Shown here: in pieces, positions 43,390-51,083 of the stretch
Numbering within the stretch: the first letter of the stretch is position 1
How the letters are laid out: each line of letters opens with the position of its first letter
Assembly (NCBI GenBank): GCA_947477885.1
Contig: CANJUD010000011.1
Coordinates: 1 to 64,000, forward strand
Direction of reading: 5' to 3'
From: Bacteroidota bacterium
GTDB lineage: Bacteria; Bacteroidota; Bacteroidia; UKL13-3
Length of the DNA: 64,000 bases
Notes under the pieces: generated by a model
What the model was told of the DNA's origin: nothing
The model's database searches: none
Seen by the model: the letters and a program-made list of their open reading frames with translations, nothing else
Translations under genes and position numbers: made by a program

Positions 43390-43463
43390 CGGGATATGGC
43401 GCAGTCCGGTAGCGTACTTGCTTGGGGTGCAAGAGGTCGTGGGTTCAAATCCCGCTATCCCGA
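43390..43463 (+). tRNA. tRNA-Pro (anticodon GGG)
   Basis: A 74-nt cloverleaf: acceptor CGGGATA/TATCCCG with discriminator A, anticodon stem CTTGC/GCAAG around TTGGGGT (anticodon GGG), and T-arm GTGGGTTCAAATCCCGC. CCA is not encoded and must be added. A terminator follows. Confidence 0.92.
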
Positions 43464-43464
43464 C

Positions 43465-43493
43465 AACCCAACTCCTATGAGTTGGGTTTTTTT
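43465..43493 (+). terminator. Terminator after tRNA-Pro
   Basis: AACCCAACTC and GAGTTGGGTT make a perfect 10-bp stem with loop CTAT, followed by a T-run. Confidence 0.9.
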
Positions 43494-43574
43494 ATGCATT
43501 TTATTTAACTTTCAGAAAGCCAATGGTATGAGAATAGATTCTAGCTACAGCATGGATAATAAAGATTTAATAGC

Positions 43575-43582
43575 TACATTTG
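43575..43582 (+). promoter_or_regulatory. Candidate -7 element of tRNA-fMet
   Basis: TACATTTG ends only 3 nt before the first base of the mature tRNA, so the primary transcript would have almost no 5' leader. Confidence 0.4.
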
Positions 43583-43585
43583 CAC

Positions 43586-43657
<72 letters not shown>

Positions 43658-43663
43658 CTAAGG

Positions 43664-43686
43664 GGTCGTTTTATACGACCTTTTTT
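43664..43686 (+). terminator. Terminator after tRNA-fMet
   Basis: GGTCGT and ACGACC form a 6-bp stem with loop TTTAT and six Ts. It overlaps the stop codon of the convergent gene at 43685. Confidence 0.8.
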
Positions 43687-44974
43687 ATTTTACACTAATA
43701 TACTTTTCAGTATAGTTTTCCTGCTTTAATATATAAATACCTTCAGCTAAATTGAGATGGTTGATATTGGCTTTCATTATATGAGTATATAATAATTTGC
43801 TGTCTAACGAGTATATATCAAATGGCTTATTAAGATTTTGTTCAGTTATATTAATAGATAAATGTATATTATTTTGCAATACAAATAATCCATTATTCAA
43901 ATCAGAAGCTATAATATTACCTGAAGGTAATTTCGTATATATCCCCCAACAGCCTTTAAACCAACTATAATCATTTGGGCCGTTTTGCGGATATGTATCA
44001 TAATATGCTGCAAGAATTGGATTGTCTGCATCTTTAATATTCCATACCGTAACACCATCATGATAAGAACTAAGCCAAAGGAAGTTTCCTTTCACATATG
44101 CATCGTGAGGAATTGCATTCTTACTGCTGCTAACTGTATTTATATAAAGAGGATTATTTACATTGCTCATATCATAATTTTTGACCCCTTTCCCATTATT
44201 CTCATCTGTAAAAAACAAATGGTTATTATACAAAACACCTGAATGACAAAAACCTTGTCCAGGATATTGTGTTATTCCATTCAAATATTTAGGTTTACTA
44301 ATTTGTGAAATATCAAATATATGCACTCCCCAATTTCCGCAAAAGCAATAAAGAGTATCATTTATTATAGCGACATCATGCACAAAATCAAACAACATAT
44401 TACCAGAAGCATCTCTTGGTGCAATAAAAGAATATAATAAAAATGGGGTTCTAGGATTTGAAACATCTATAACATCCAAAGCATGACTTTTAAAACCTAC
44501 CTTATTACTTGCCATAAAAAGCATACCTTTGTATTCACACACTGTATGGCAATTTTGACTTAGTGAATCGTTTTGATATACTAACGATGCCGAATCGGGC
44601 AAGTATGATAAATCATATATTTCGAGTGCTCCTTTACCTTGATCAGCTACACAATATAGATATTGGTCTTTGATTGCAAAATCTCTATTGATACACCTTT
44701 TTGAATGCCCTGCTTTGGCAGTTATGAGCTTGGCCGATGATGCATCAGAAACATCTATTATATATAGAGAATCTAAACTGCCAATTATAGCATATTCCTT
44801 ATTTTTTGTTGGTTGGTACCATCCTATCACTTCATTATATCGCACTCCCGAAACTGTAGGCAGGCTATCATTATACCAACGGGACAACAAACTTATATTA
44901 AAAGAATTTTGACAAAAAGATGAATATTGGCTAAGAAAAAATAGAAGTATTATAATAGTACGTTTCAAAAGCAA
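43685..44974 (-). CDS. Choice-of-anchor B (LVIVD-repeat) secreted protein with T9SS-like end
   Basis: 429 residues. Signal peptide to about 21 (SSFCQ). LVIVD-type repeats form a propeller: LDSLYIIDVSD, ALEIYDLSYLPDS, ALDVIDVSNPRTP, GVHIFDISQISKP, GVTVWNIKDADNP. The CHTVCEYKGM and FVHDVAIINDTLYCF stretches match the choice-of-anchor B family. The last 60 residues end in NLAEGIYILKQENYTEKYISVK, a divergent T9SS sorting domain. Inferred cell-surface or released protein. Confidence 0.87.
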   Translation of the reverse strand: MLLKRTIIILLFFLSQYSSFCQNSFNISLLSRWYNDSLPTVSGVRYNEVIGWYQPTKNKEYAIIGSLDSLYIIDVSDASSAKLITAKAGHSKRCINRDFAIKDQYLYCVADQGKGALEIYDLSYLPDSASLVYQNDSLSQNCHTVCEYKGMLFMASNKVGFKSHALDVIDVSNPRTPFLLYSFIAPRDASGNMLFDFVHDVAIINDTLYCFCGNWGVHIFDISQISKPKYLNGITQYPGQGFCHSGVLYNNHLFFTDENNGKGVKNYDMSNVNNPLYINTVSSSKNAIPHDAYVKGNFLWLSSYHDGVTVWNIKDADNPILAAYYDTYPQNGPNDYSWFKGCWGIYTKLPSGNIIASDLNNGLFVLQNNIHLSINITEQNLNKPFDIYSLDSKLLYTHIMKANINHLNLAEGIYILKQENYTEKYISVK

Positions 44975-44976
44975 AA

Positions 44977-45363
44977 CTAATTGAAACGGTAAGGAGCTAT
45001 CAAATCGAATTCTGGAATTTCAACTTCGAATAATTTACCATCCGACTTGCGTTCGAAAGTATAAGTCCCGTGCATCTTCCCAATATCAACAGTGAGGTGA
45101 CATCCAGAAATATATTGATGACTTTCGCCAGGCATTAATGATGGCTGCTTTCCAACAACGCCTTCGCCCTCTACTTCACGTTTCTGTCCCTGCCCATCAA
45201 TTATGTACCAGTGCCTGTGAAGCAGTTGTACCTGATAATCGCTAAAGTTTTCAATAGTGATTTGATACACAAACTGAAAAATGTCAGGCCATGTTTGCAT
45301 CGAGACACCTTGGAATGCTTTAGACACCGTAATCTTAATGTCGTTGGTAATTGCTGTTGACAT
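44977..45363 (-). CDS. apaG: ApaG protein
   Basis: 128 residues, the single-domain ApaG fold: ITIENFSDYQVQLLHRHWYI, EGEGVVGKQPSLMPGESHQY and MHGTYTFERKSDGKLFEVEIP are diagnostic. Linked in other bacteria to cobalt/magnesium handling and Ap4A metabolism; the biochemical function is not settled. Two bp upstream of the LVIVD protein gene. Confidence 0.93.
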   Translation of the reverse strand: MSTAITNDIKITVSKAFQGVSMQTWPDIFQFVYQITIENFSDYQVQLLHRHWYIIDGQGQKREVEGEGVVGKQPSLMPGESHQYISGCHLTVDIGKMHGTYTFERKSDGKLFEVEIPEFDLIAPYRFN

Positions 45364-45450
45364 AATATTGTTCTTTTATGATGGTTTTTTTAAGGGTAAT
45401 AATCGTCCGTGCCCCTGTAAATTATGTTCAATTATGAACATAAGACCATT

Positions 45451-45939
45451 CTAAACCAAAAAAGGTTGCATGTGTTTTTTCAACCATGTATCCCCAAGAG
45501 GTTTCAACCAGTTAGTCTGCAAATCGTGAAGCCTTGATACTGTAAGATCGTATGTAAAGTTTGCAGAAGTATACACTCCCGTTTTTAGTGTTGAAATTTT
45601 TTCAATTTTGATTTTATTGTCCAAAACGATTGGTATCTGTAACCGATTGAAAAAATCTACTCCCAAACATTGCCCTGCATTTTGCACAAAGTGAACACTC
45701 TTATCAATCCCGCAACCACTGGCAGCATTAAAAGCTTCATTAGCCGCAAGTACCCAGAAGTAATTGTTTAAAACACCTGCCTTTGCTTGCATGTCGTGCC
45801 CATGAACTGTCCACTGCTCTGTGAATTTATCTGACTCAGTATCAAGCCAAAAAACATCTTGCTCGGTTAATTCTCTATCGGCAAAATATACCCATACCCT
45901 GCTATCAGTAGGAATATTTTTAAAAGCTGCTATATCCAT
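45451..45939 (-). CDS. Conserved Bacteroidota protein of unknown function
   Basis: 162 residues from the ATG at 45937-45939; a longer frame upstream would run into the comA gene and its promoter. FKNIPTDSRVWVYFADRELTE, FTEQWTVHGHDMQAKAGVL and NAASGCGIDKSVHFVQNAG match a family often mislabelled ABC transporter ATPase, although no Walker motifs are present. Soluble. Divergent from comA, with a -7 box TAATTTTG on the minus strand (45957-45964). Confidence 0.8.
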   Translation of the reverse strand: MDIAAFKNIPTDSRVWVYFADRELTEQDVFWLDTESDKFTEQWTVHGHDMQAKAGVLNNYFWVLAANEAFNAASGCGIDKSVHFVQNAGQCLGVDFFNRLQIPIVLDNKIKIEKISTLKTGVYTSANFTYDLTVSRLHDLQTNWLKPLGDTWLKKHMQPFLV

Positions 45940-45974
45940 ATTATAAAATAAAACACCAAAATTACGCAAGATGT

Positions 45975-46004
45975 TTGTTCGCTGTGCATTGAAGAGTAGT
46001 TTTG
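45975..46004 (+). promoter_or_regulatory. Consensus promoter of the comA operon
   Basis: TTG (45975-45977), 19 nt, TAGTTTTG (45997-46004): a perfect match. The ATG follows 32 nt later. Confidence 0.6.
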
Positions 46005-46036
46005 CAGCAATTATTATTTTTAATAGACCTATATAA

Positions 46037-46810
46037 ATGAATTTTAAATTAAAGAATATTCCTAAACGCACTGCTAAACCTAGGGAAAGTGGCATTACAA
46101 TGGTTATGGATAAGGGAATGGGCCTGAGAGAAACTGAAGATTTTTTGGAAATGGCCAATAATTATGTCGACATTGTAAAGCTTGGTTTCGGCACTGCGAT
46201 GGTATCGCAAAAGCTACAAGAGAAATTGGATTTATATAAACAAGCAGGTATTCCGGTATATTTTGGTGGAACCTTGTTCGAAGCATTTATTATTAGAAAG
46301 CAATTTGATGATTATATAAAGTTGTTGGAGAAATACAAATTAGAATATGCTGAAATTTCAGATGGCTCAATAGAATTTTCGCACGATAAAAAATGTGAGT
46401 TTATATACAAATTGGCAAAGCATGTTACCGTAATTTCGGAAGTAGGCTCGAAAGATGCGGAGAAAATTATTCCTCCATACAAATGGATTGAGCTGATGAA
46501 AAAAGAACTTGAAGCAGGTGTGTGGAAAGTAATTGCCGAAGCAAGAGAGAGCGGCAATGTGGGAATATTTAGAGGTACCGGAGAAGTACGCTCAGGCTTG
46601 GTAGATGAGATTCTAACACAGATACCTCCAGAAAAAATAATATGGGAAACCCCACAAAAAGACCAACAAGTATATTTTGTTAAATTACTTGGTGCCAATG
46701 TAAACCTAGGCAATATTGCACCCAATGAATTAATACCTTTGGAAACACTTAGAATTGGGTTACGTGGTGATACCTTTCATACTTATATTAAACAACATAC
46801 TATTAAATAG
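46037..46810 (+). CDS. comA: Phosphosulfolactate synthase (ComA family)
   Basis: 257 residues, TIM-barrel ComA family: GITMVMDKGMG, NNYVDIVKLGFGTAMV, KLDLYKQAGIPVYFGGTLFE, EISDGSIEFSHDKK and VISEVGSKDAE are conserved positions. It adds sulfite to phosphoenolpyruvate. In methanogens this starts coenzyme M synthesis. In Bacteroidota a link to sulfonate or sulfonolipid (capnine) precursors is possible but is inference. First of three co-directional genes. Confidence 0.9.
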   Translation: MNFKLKNIPKRTAKPRESGITMVMDKGMGLRETEDFLEMANNYVDIVKLGFGTAMVSQKLQEKLDLYKQAGIPVYFGGTLFEAFIIRKQFDDYIKLLEKYKLEYAEISDGSIEFSHDKKCEFIYKLAKHVTVISEVGSKDAEKIIPPYKWIELMKKELEAGVWKVIAEARESGNVGIFRGTGEVRSGLVDEILTQIPPEKIIWETPQKDQQVYFVKLLGANVNLGNIAPNELIPLETLRIGLRGDTFHTYIKQHTIK

Positions 46811-46813
46811 TAT

Positions 46814-47149
46814 ATGATGATGGGAAATAAATTATTATTATATATAGTTTTCTATTTCTCATTTCAATATATGTGCTCTTCACAAATTATAGCTGATAGC
46901 AATGCCAATGGTGCTGTGAAATGGAGACATTTTCGCGAAGAAACAAAACTACAAGAAGAAGGGAAATTTATTTCTGGCAAACGTGAGGGAGTTTGGAAAT
47001 TTTACAGCCCTAAACATATATTATATAAAAAGGAAAAATATGTTCACGGTTTGCGTAAATGGACTTATATATACCATCCCAACGGAAGGATGATAATATA
47101 TATAGACAAACAAGGCAAAGTAACAAAACGCCCTGATTGCGGCTGTTAG
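46814..47149 (+). CDS. Small secreted YwqK/MORN-like protein
   Basis: 111 residues. Signal peptide to about 23 (MCSSQ). Three MORN-like repeats of the form EEGKFISGKREGVWKFYSP, YVHGLRKWTYIYHPNGRM. Similar short proteins are called YwqK-family antitoxin, but no toxin is present, so that label should not be used for function. 3 bp after comA. Confidence 0.75.
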   Translation: MMMGNKLLLYIVFYFSFQYMCSSQIIADSNANGAVKWRHFREETKLQEEGKFISGKREGVWKFYSPKHILYKKEKYVHGLRKWTYIYHPNGRMIIYIDKQGKVTKRPDCGC

Positions 47150-47172
47150 CAGGATTATACATACATAATTCT

Positions 47173-48072
47173 ATGCTTACTTCTAAAAATACCATTGCCG
47201 ATTTTTTTGCCGACAAACTTCCCAGTCCATTACAAAAAGTAAACTATAATATATACTCAGATGCGGGCATTGAAGTATATATAAAACGAGATGATTTGAT
47301 TGACCCTATAGTATCTGGCAACAAATGGCGTAAAATCAAATATACACTGATTGATTGTATACAAAAAAGTAAAAACCATATTGTAACTTTTGGTGGTGCA
47401 TATTCCAATCACTTGCCTGCAGTTGCAAAAGTGTGTAATGCTTTGGGGTTGAAATCAACCGCATTTGTTCGCGGAGATGAGCTAACTGTGAATAGCAATA
47501 GTCATTTGCAATATTGTAATTCACAAGGCATGGAACTCATTTTTGTTGAGCGACATTTATATAAAAATAAAAGAGAGCTGGTTCAGCAATATTATAATGA
47601 TGCAAATAATATATATCTAGTTGATGAAGGTGGAAGAGGAGAACTTGGAGCAAAAGGTTGTGAAGATATTATAACAGAAACTGATATTGATTTCGACCAT
47701 ATATTTGTGTGTGTGGGAACAGGTACTACACTTGCCGGCATAGCAAATGCAGCCGCACACAAATTTTCAAACACTATTGTAAATGGTATAGTAGTATTAA
47801 AAGGTGCGGAAGAAATTGAAAAAGATATAAAAGAATTATGCCCACTTAATAATTGGGTATTGCACCACGATTTTCATTTTGGTGGTTATGGGAAAACGAA
47901 TAATGAACTTGATAATTTTATTGAAAAGTATATATTAGAAACTGGAATGCATATTGAGTTTGCATATACTGGGAAGATGTTTTTTGGGATTGAGGAACTG
48001 ACAAGAACAAATTATTTAAAGAGTGGGCAAAAGGTTTTGGTGGTGCATACGGGTGGGGTGGATAGTAAATAA
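47173..48072 (+). CDS. PLP-dependent ACC deaminase/D-cysteine desulfhydrase family enzyme
   Basis: 299 residues from the ATG at 47173, preferred to an in-frame TTG at 47137 that overlaps the previous gene. Fold-type II PLP enzyme: VSGNKWRKIKYTL with the PLP Lys, VTFGGAYSNHLPAVA, VDEGGRGELGAKG and VCVGTGTTLAGIA (phosphate loop). It may release sulfide and pyruvate from D-cysteine, or act on a related amino acid. Co-directional with comA. Confidence 0.88.
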   Translation: MLTSKNTIADFFADKLPSPLQKVNYNIYSDAGIEVYIKRDDLIDPIVSGNKWRKIKYTLIDCIQKSKNHIVTFGGAYSNHLPAVAKVCNALGLKSTAFVRGDELTVNSNSHLQYCNSQGMELIFVERHLYKNKRELVQQYYNDANNIYLVDEGGRGELGAKGCEDIITETDIDFDHIFVCVGTGTTLAGIANAAAHKFSNTIVNGIVVLKGAEEIEKDIKELCPLNNWVLHHDFHFGGYGKTNNELDNFIEKYILETGMHIEFAYTGKMFFGIEELTRTNYLKSGQKVLVVHTGGVDSK

Positions 48073-48135
48073 ACATTAAGTTTTTGATTTTACAAATACT
48101 GACCAATCACATTTCTCAAATGATTTATTTCCCTT

Positions 48136-48143
48136 TAACTTTG
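48136..48143 (+). promoter_or_regulatory. Candidate -7 element of the HAAO gene
   Basis: TAACTTTG, 29 nt upstream of the ATG. Confidence 0.4.
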
Positions 48144-48172
48144 CCCACAACATATTGTAACACAAAACCACC

Positions 48173-48694
48173 ATGCGCATACAAAGACCCTTCCCCCTAA
48201 AAAAATGGATTGACGAACATCGCCACATGCTTAAGCCTCCCGTGGGCAATGTGCAGGTATGGCAAGATGCTGAGTTTATAGTGATGGTAGTTGGCGGCCC
48301 CAATAGCCGCAAAGATTATCACTTCAATGAAGGTGAGGAATTTTTTTATCAAGTAGAAGGGAATGTGGTCATAAAAATAATTGAAGACGGTGTGCCAGTT
48401 GATATTCATATAAATGAAGGCGATATATTTTTATTGCCTCCGCGCACGCCACACTCACCGCAACGTGGCGAAGGAACCGTGGGAATTGTGATAGAACGCA
48501 AGCGCGAAGCGCAAGAGCTGGATGGTTTTATGTGGTACTGCGAAAACTGTGGCGAAAAACTATATGAGGAGTTTGAATATGTAACGGATATTGTGGCACA
48601 GTTGCCTCCTATTTTTGAAAGGTTTTATAATAATGAGGTGAATTGTACCTGTCAGAATTGTGGGACGAAGATGGAAAGGCCGGTACGGAAATAA
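48173..48694 (+). CDS. nbaC: 3-Hydroxyanthranilate 3,4-dioxygenase
   Basis: 173 residues, cupin fold. Iron ligands are in DYHFNEGEEFFYQ (His and Glu) and RTPHSPQR (His). The C-terminus has two CxxC pairs, CENCG and CQNCG, the rubredoxin-like iron site of bacterial enzymes. It opens 3-hydroxyanthranilate towards quinolinate, the substrate of NadC encoded in this window. Stand-alone gene. Confidence 0.95.
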   Translation: MRIQRPFPLKKWIDEHRHMLKPPVGNVQVWQDAEFIVMVVGGPNSRKDYHFNEGEEFFYQVEGNVVIKIIEDGVPVDIHINEGDIFLLPPRTPHSPQRGEGTVGIVIERKREAQELDGFMWYCENCGEKLYEEFEYVTDIVAQLPPIFERFYNNEVNCTCQNCGTKMERPVRK

Positions 48695-48710
48695 TTCGGT
48701 GATTTTAATA

Positions 48711-48922
48711 TGCCGTCCCTACCGGACTTTTGGATTGTCGTGATTTGTTTTCTAATGATATTTCTTCTCTACGAGACTTTACAACTTTCATTCAATACCT
48801 ATACGTATAGGCCAAGCAGGATTTTAAATTTATAGCCAGTTTATCTGCGACTATAGTCCCAGCGGAACCAAATATCGTTAGTAGAAGCCCGATATATGTT
48901 TTCATAAATCCCGTAGGGACGC
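48711..48922. repeat. About 212-bp element with imperfect terminal inverted repeats
   Basis: TGCCGTCCCTACCGG at the left and CCCGTAGGGACGCA at the right are inverted, with GTCCCTAC/GTAGGGAC exact (48715-48722 and 48913-48920). The inside is AT-rich, has no ORF and looks like a non-autonomous MITE-like or solo-repeat element. No clear target-site duplication is visible. It occupies most of the gap before purF. Confidence 0.45.
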
Positions 48923-49018
48923 AATATTTTTTATTGCAAATAATGTGATGCAAACAACGAACAAATCTCTAACATCCATTGTCAAATTATTTAGAAACAC
49001 AAAACGTTCAAAACTATT

Positions 49019-49030
49019 CCGCCGCGGCGG
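49019..49030. repeat. GC-rich perfect palindrome upstream of purF
   Basis: CCGCCGCGGCGG is a perfect 12-bp palindrome in an AT-rich context, followed by ATAAAAAAAG, and lies 32 bp upstream of the purF -7 box. It could be an operator or part of a dispersed repeat; nothing decides this. Confidence 0.35.
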
Positions 49031-49062
49031 ATAAAAAAAGAAATTGGAATAGTGCCCGCCCT

Positions 49063-49070
49063 TAATTTTG
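49063..49070 (+). promoter_or_regulatory. Candidate purF promoter -7 element
   Basis: TAATTTTG, with TTG at 49044-49046 (16-nt spacer). The ATG is 19 nt downstream. Confidence 0.45.
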
Positions 49071-49089
49071 CAGTGTTCCAAAACAAAGA

Positions 49090-50976
49090 ATGAGCGATCC
49101 AATAAAACACGAGTGCGGCATAGCACTAATAAGGCTGCGTAAGCCTCTCGATTATTACCGACAAAAATATGGTTCGGTATTTTATGGTCTCAAAAAACTG
49201 TACTTGCTGATGGAGAAGCAGCACAACCGTGGACAAGACGGTGCTGGTGTTGCCACCATCAAATTGGATCCTGAGCCTGGTTCGCATTATATAAACCGCC
49301 ACCGAAGCAGCAGCAGTAATGCTATTGCAGAAATATTTGCAGAAATATATAGTCACTTCCCCGAAGAAAAAGAAAAACTGCAAGATTCTGATTGGATGAA
49401 AAGCAAAATGCCTTACATAGCTGAATTGCTTTTGGGTCATTTACGCTATGGCACACACGGCACCAACAGCGAAGACAAATGTCACCCTTTCATTAGAGAA
49501 AATAATTGGATGAGTCGCACGGTGGTGCTTGCAGGAAATTTCAATTTAACCAATGTGGATGAACTTTTCGAACATCTTGTTGAGTTAGGCCAACATCCCA
49601 TTGAGCGTGCAGATACGGTAACTGTCTTAGAAAAAATTGGACATTTTTTGGATTTAGAAGTACAACAACAATTCAACGGTTTCAAATCAAAAGGTTTTGA
49701 TAATAACCAAATCACCCATCTGATTGCTGATAGTATACAAATACAAAATGTATTGAAACGTGCTGTCAATAAATTTGATGGTGGATATACTATTGCAGGA
49801 ATGCTGGGCCATGGTGACGCATTTGTAATGCGTGACCCTATTGGTATTCGTCCCGCATATTATTATGCCGATGATGAAGTAGTAGTAGTAACTAGCGAAC
49901 GCCCAGCGATACAAACAGCTTTCAATTTACCAGTTGAATCTATCAAAGAAATTCAGCCCGGACATGCACTTATCATCAAGAAAGATGGCTCCTTTTCTGA
50001 GCACAAAATAGCTGAATCTGCTGAACGCAAATCTTGTTCATTCGAACGTATATATTTCTCAAGAGGTAACGATGCCGATATATATAAAGAACGTAAATTA
50101 TTGGGCAGACTATTATCACCAATTGTATTAAAAGAAGTAAGCAAAGAATTTGAGCATACTGTATTTAGCTACATCCCTAATACAGCAGCCACTTCTTTTT
50201 ATGGAATGATTGATGGTGTGCTTGCATGGCTCGACGATCATAAAAAAGAGCAAATACTAAAATTGGGAAATAATATAAATCCCGAAAAACTATCGCAGAT
50301 TTTAAGTTTAAAACCACGCCGCGAAAAAATAGCGGTTAAGGATGCTAAGTTGCGCACCTTTATTACTGACGACCAAAACCGCGACGACATGGTGGCACAT
50401 GTATATGATGTTACTTATGGTATAGTAAAACCCAATGATAATTTAGTAGTTATTGATGACTCGATTGTTCGTGGCACCACACTTAGGCAAAGTATATTAA
50501 GAATATTGGACAGATTAGGCCCTAAGAAAATTATTATAGTATCTAGTGCCCCACAAATTCGCTATCCCGATTGTTATGGAATTGATATGAGTCGCCTTGG
50601 AGAATTTGTAGCATTTCAAGCATTGATTGGATTGTTAAAAGACAACAATAAAATGCATTTGCTCGATGAAACATATAAAGCTTGTAAAGAGATGTTGCTT
50701 CTTCCAAAAGAAAAAAACACCAATTTAATAAAACCATTATATGATATTTTTACAGCTGATGAACTCACTGCAAAAATTTCAGAAATAATAAAACCAGCGG
50801 ATATCAAAGCAGAAGTTCAAGTAATATATCAAACTATAGAGAATCTTCACCAAGCCTGTCCAAATGATTTGGGCGATTGGTATTTTACGGGAAACTATCC
50901 AACACCAGGAGGAAACAAAGTAGTAAACAGAGCATTTGTTAACTATATGGAAGGCAATAATGCAAGAGCTTATTAG
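49090..50976 (+). CDS. purF: Amidophosphoribosyltransferase-like protein
   Basis: 628 residues. Class II glutamine amidotransferase start HECGIALIRL with Cys9 as the presumed nucleophile after removal of a short propeptide, and RGQDGAGVA, LLGHLRYGTHG, AGNFNLTN. The phosphoribosyltransferase half has the PRPP loop VVIDDSIVRGTTLRQSI. It makes 5-phosphoribosylamine, the first step of purine synthesis. It is about 120-150 residues longer than standard PurF, with extra sequence before and after the PRPP domain; this long form is found in Bacteroidota. The final TATTAG is part of a dispersed repeat. Confidence 0.87.
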   Translation: MSDPIKHECGIALIRLRKPLDYYRQKYGSVFYGLKKLYLLMEKQHNRGQDGAGVATIKLDPEPGSHYINRHRSSSSNAIAEIFAEIYSHFPEEKEKLQDSDWMKSKMPYIAELLLGHLRYGTHGTNSEDKCHPFIRENNWMSRTVVLAGNFNLTNVDELFEHLVELGQHPIERADTVTVLEKIGHFLDLEVQQQFNGFKSKGFDNNQITHLIADSIQIQNVLKRAVNKFDGGYTIAGMLGHGDAFVMRDPIGIRPAYYYADDEVVVVTSERPAIQTAFNLPVESIKEIQPGHALIIKKDGSFSEHKIAESAERKSCSFERIYFSRGNDADIYKERKLLGRLLSPIVLKEVSKEFEHTVFSYIPNTAATSFYGMIDGVLAWLDDHKKEQILKLGNNINPEKLSQILSLKPRREKIAVKDAKLRTFITDDQNRDDMVAHVYDVTYGIVKPNDNLVVIDDSIVRGTTLRQSILRILDRLGPKKIIIVSSAPQIRYPDCYGIDMSRLGEFVAFQALIGLLKDNNKMHLLDETYKACKEMLLLPKEKNTNLIKPLYDIFTADELTAKISEIIKPADIKAEVQVIYQTIENLHQACPNDLGDWYFTGNYPTPGGNKVVNRAFVNYMEGNNARAY

Positions 50977-51041
50977 TAATCAGTGGTCAGTAATCATTAG
51001 TCAGTGCCATACGGCGTCAGAGACTGGTTACTGACTACTAT
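50971..51041 (+). repeat. TAATCAGTGGTCAGTAA repeat anchored on the purF stop codon
   Basis: The repeat starts with the last Tyr codon and TAG stop of purF (TATTAG), then TAATCAGTGGTCAGTAA, a short variable part, then GTCAGTGCCATACGGCGTCAG-like sequence and GGTTACTGACTACT. A close copy sits at the 3' end of pepN (57969-58030, minus strand) with the same TATTAG at its start. Confidence 0.75.
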
Positions 51042-51083
51042 AAAAAAATCATTCAATCAACCCTCATCAAATCATTAAATATC

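Noticed and set aside
45940-46158. N-terminal extension of the unknown protein at 45451
   Set aside because: The longer frame overlaps comA and its perfect promoter, and the family begins at the ATG at 45939.
46814-47149. YwqK-family antitoxin label for the MORN-like protein
   Set aside because: It has a signal peptide and no adjacent toxin; the label reflects family naming only.
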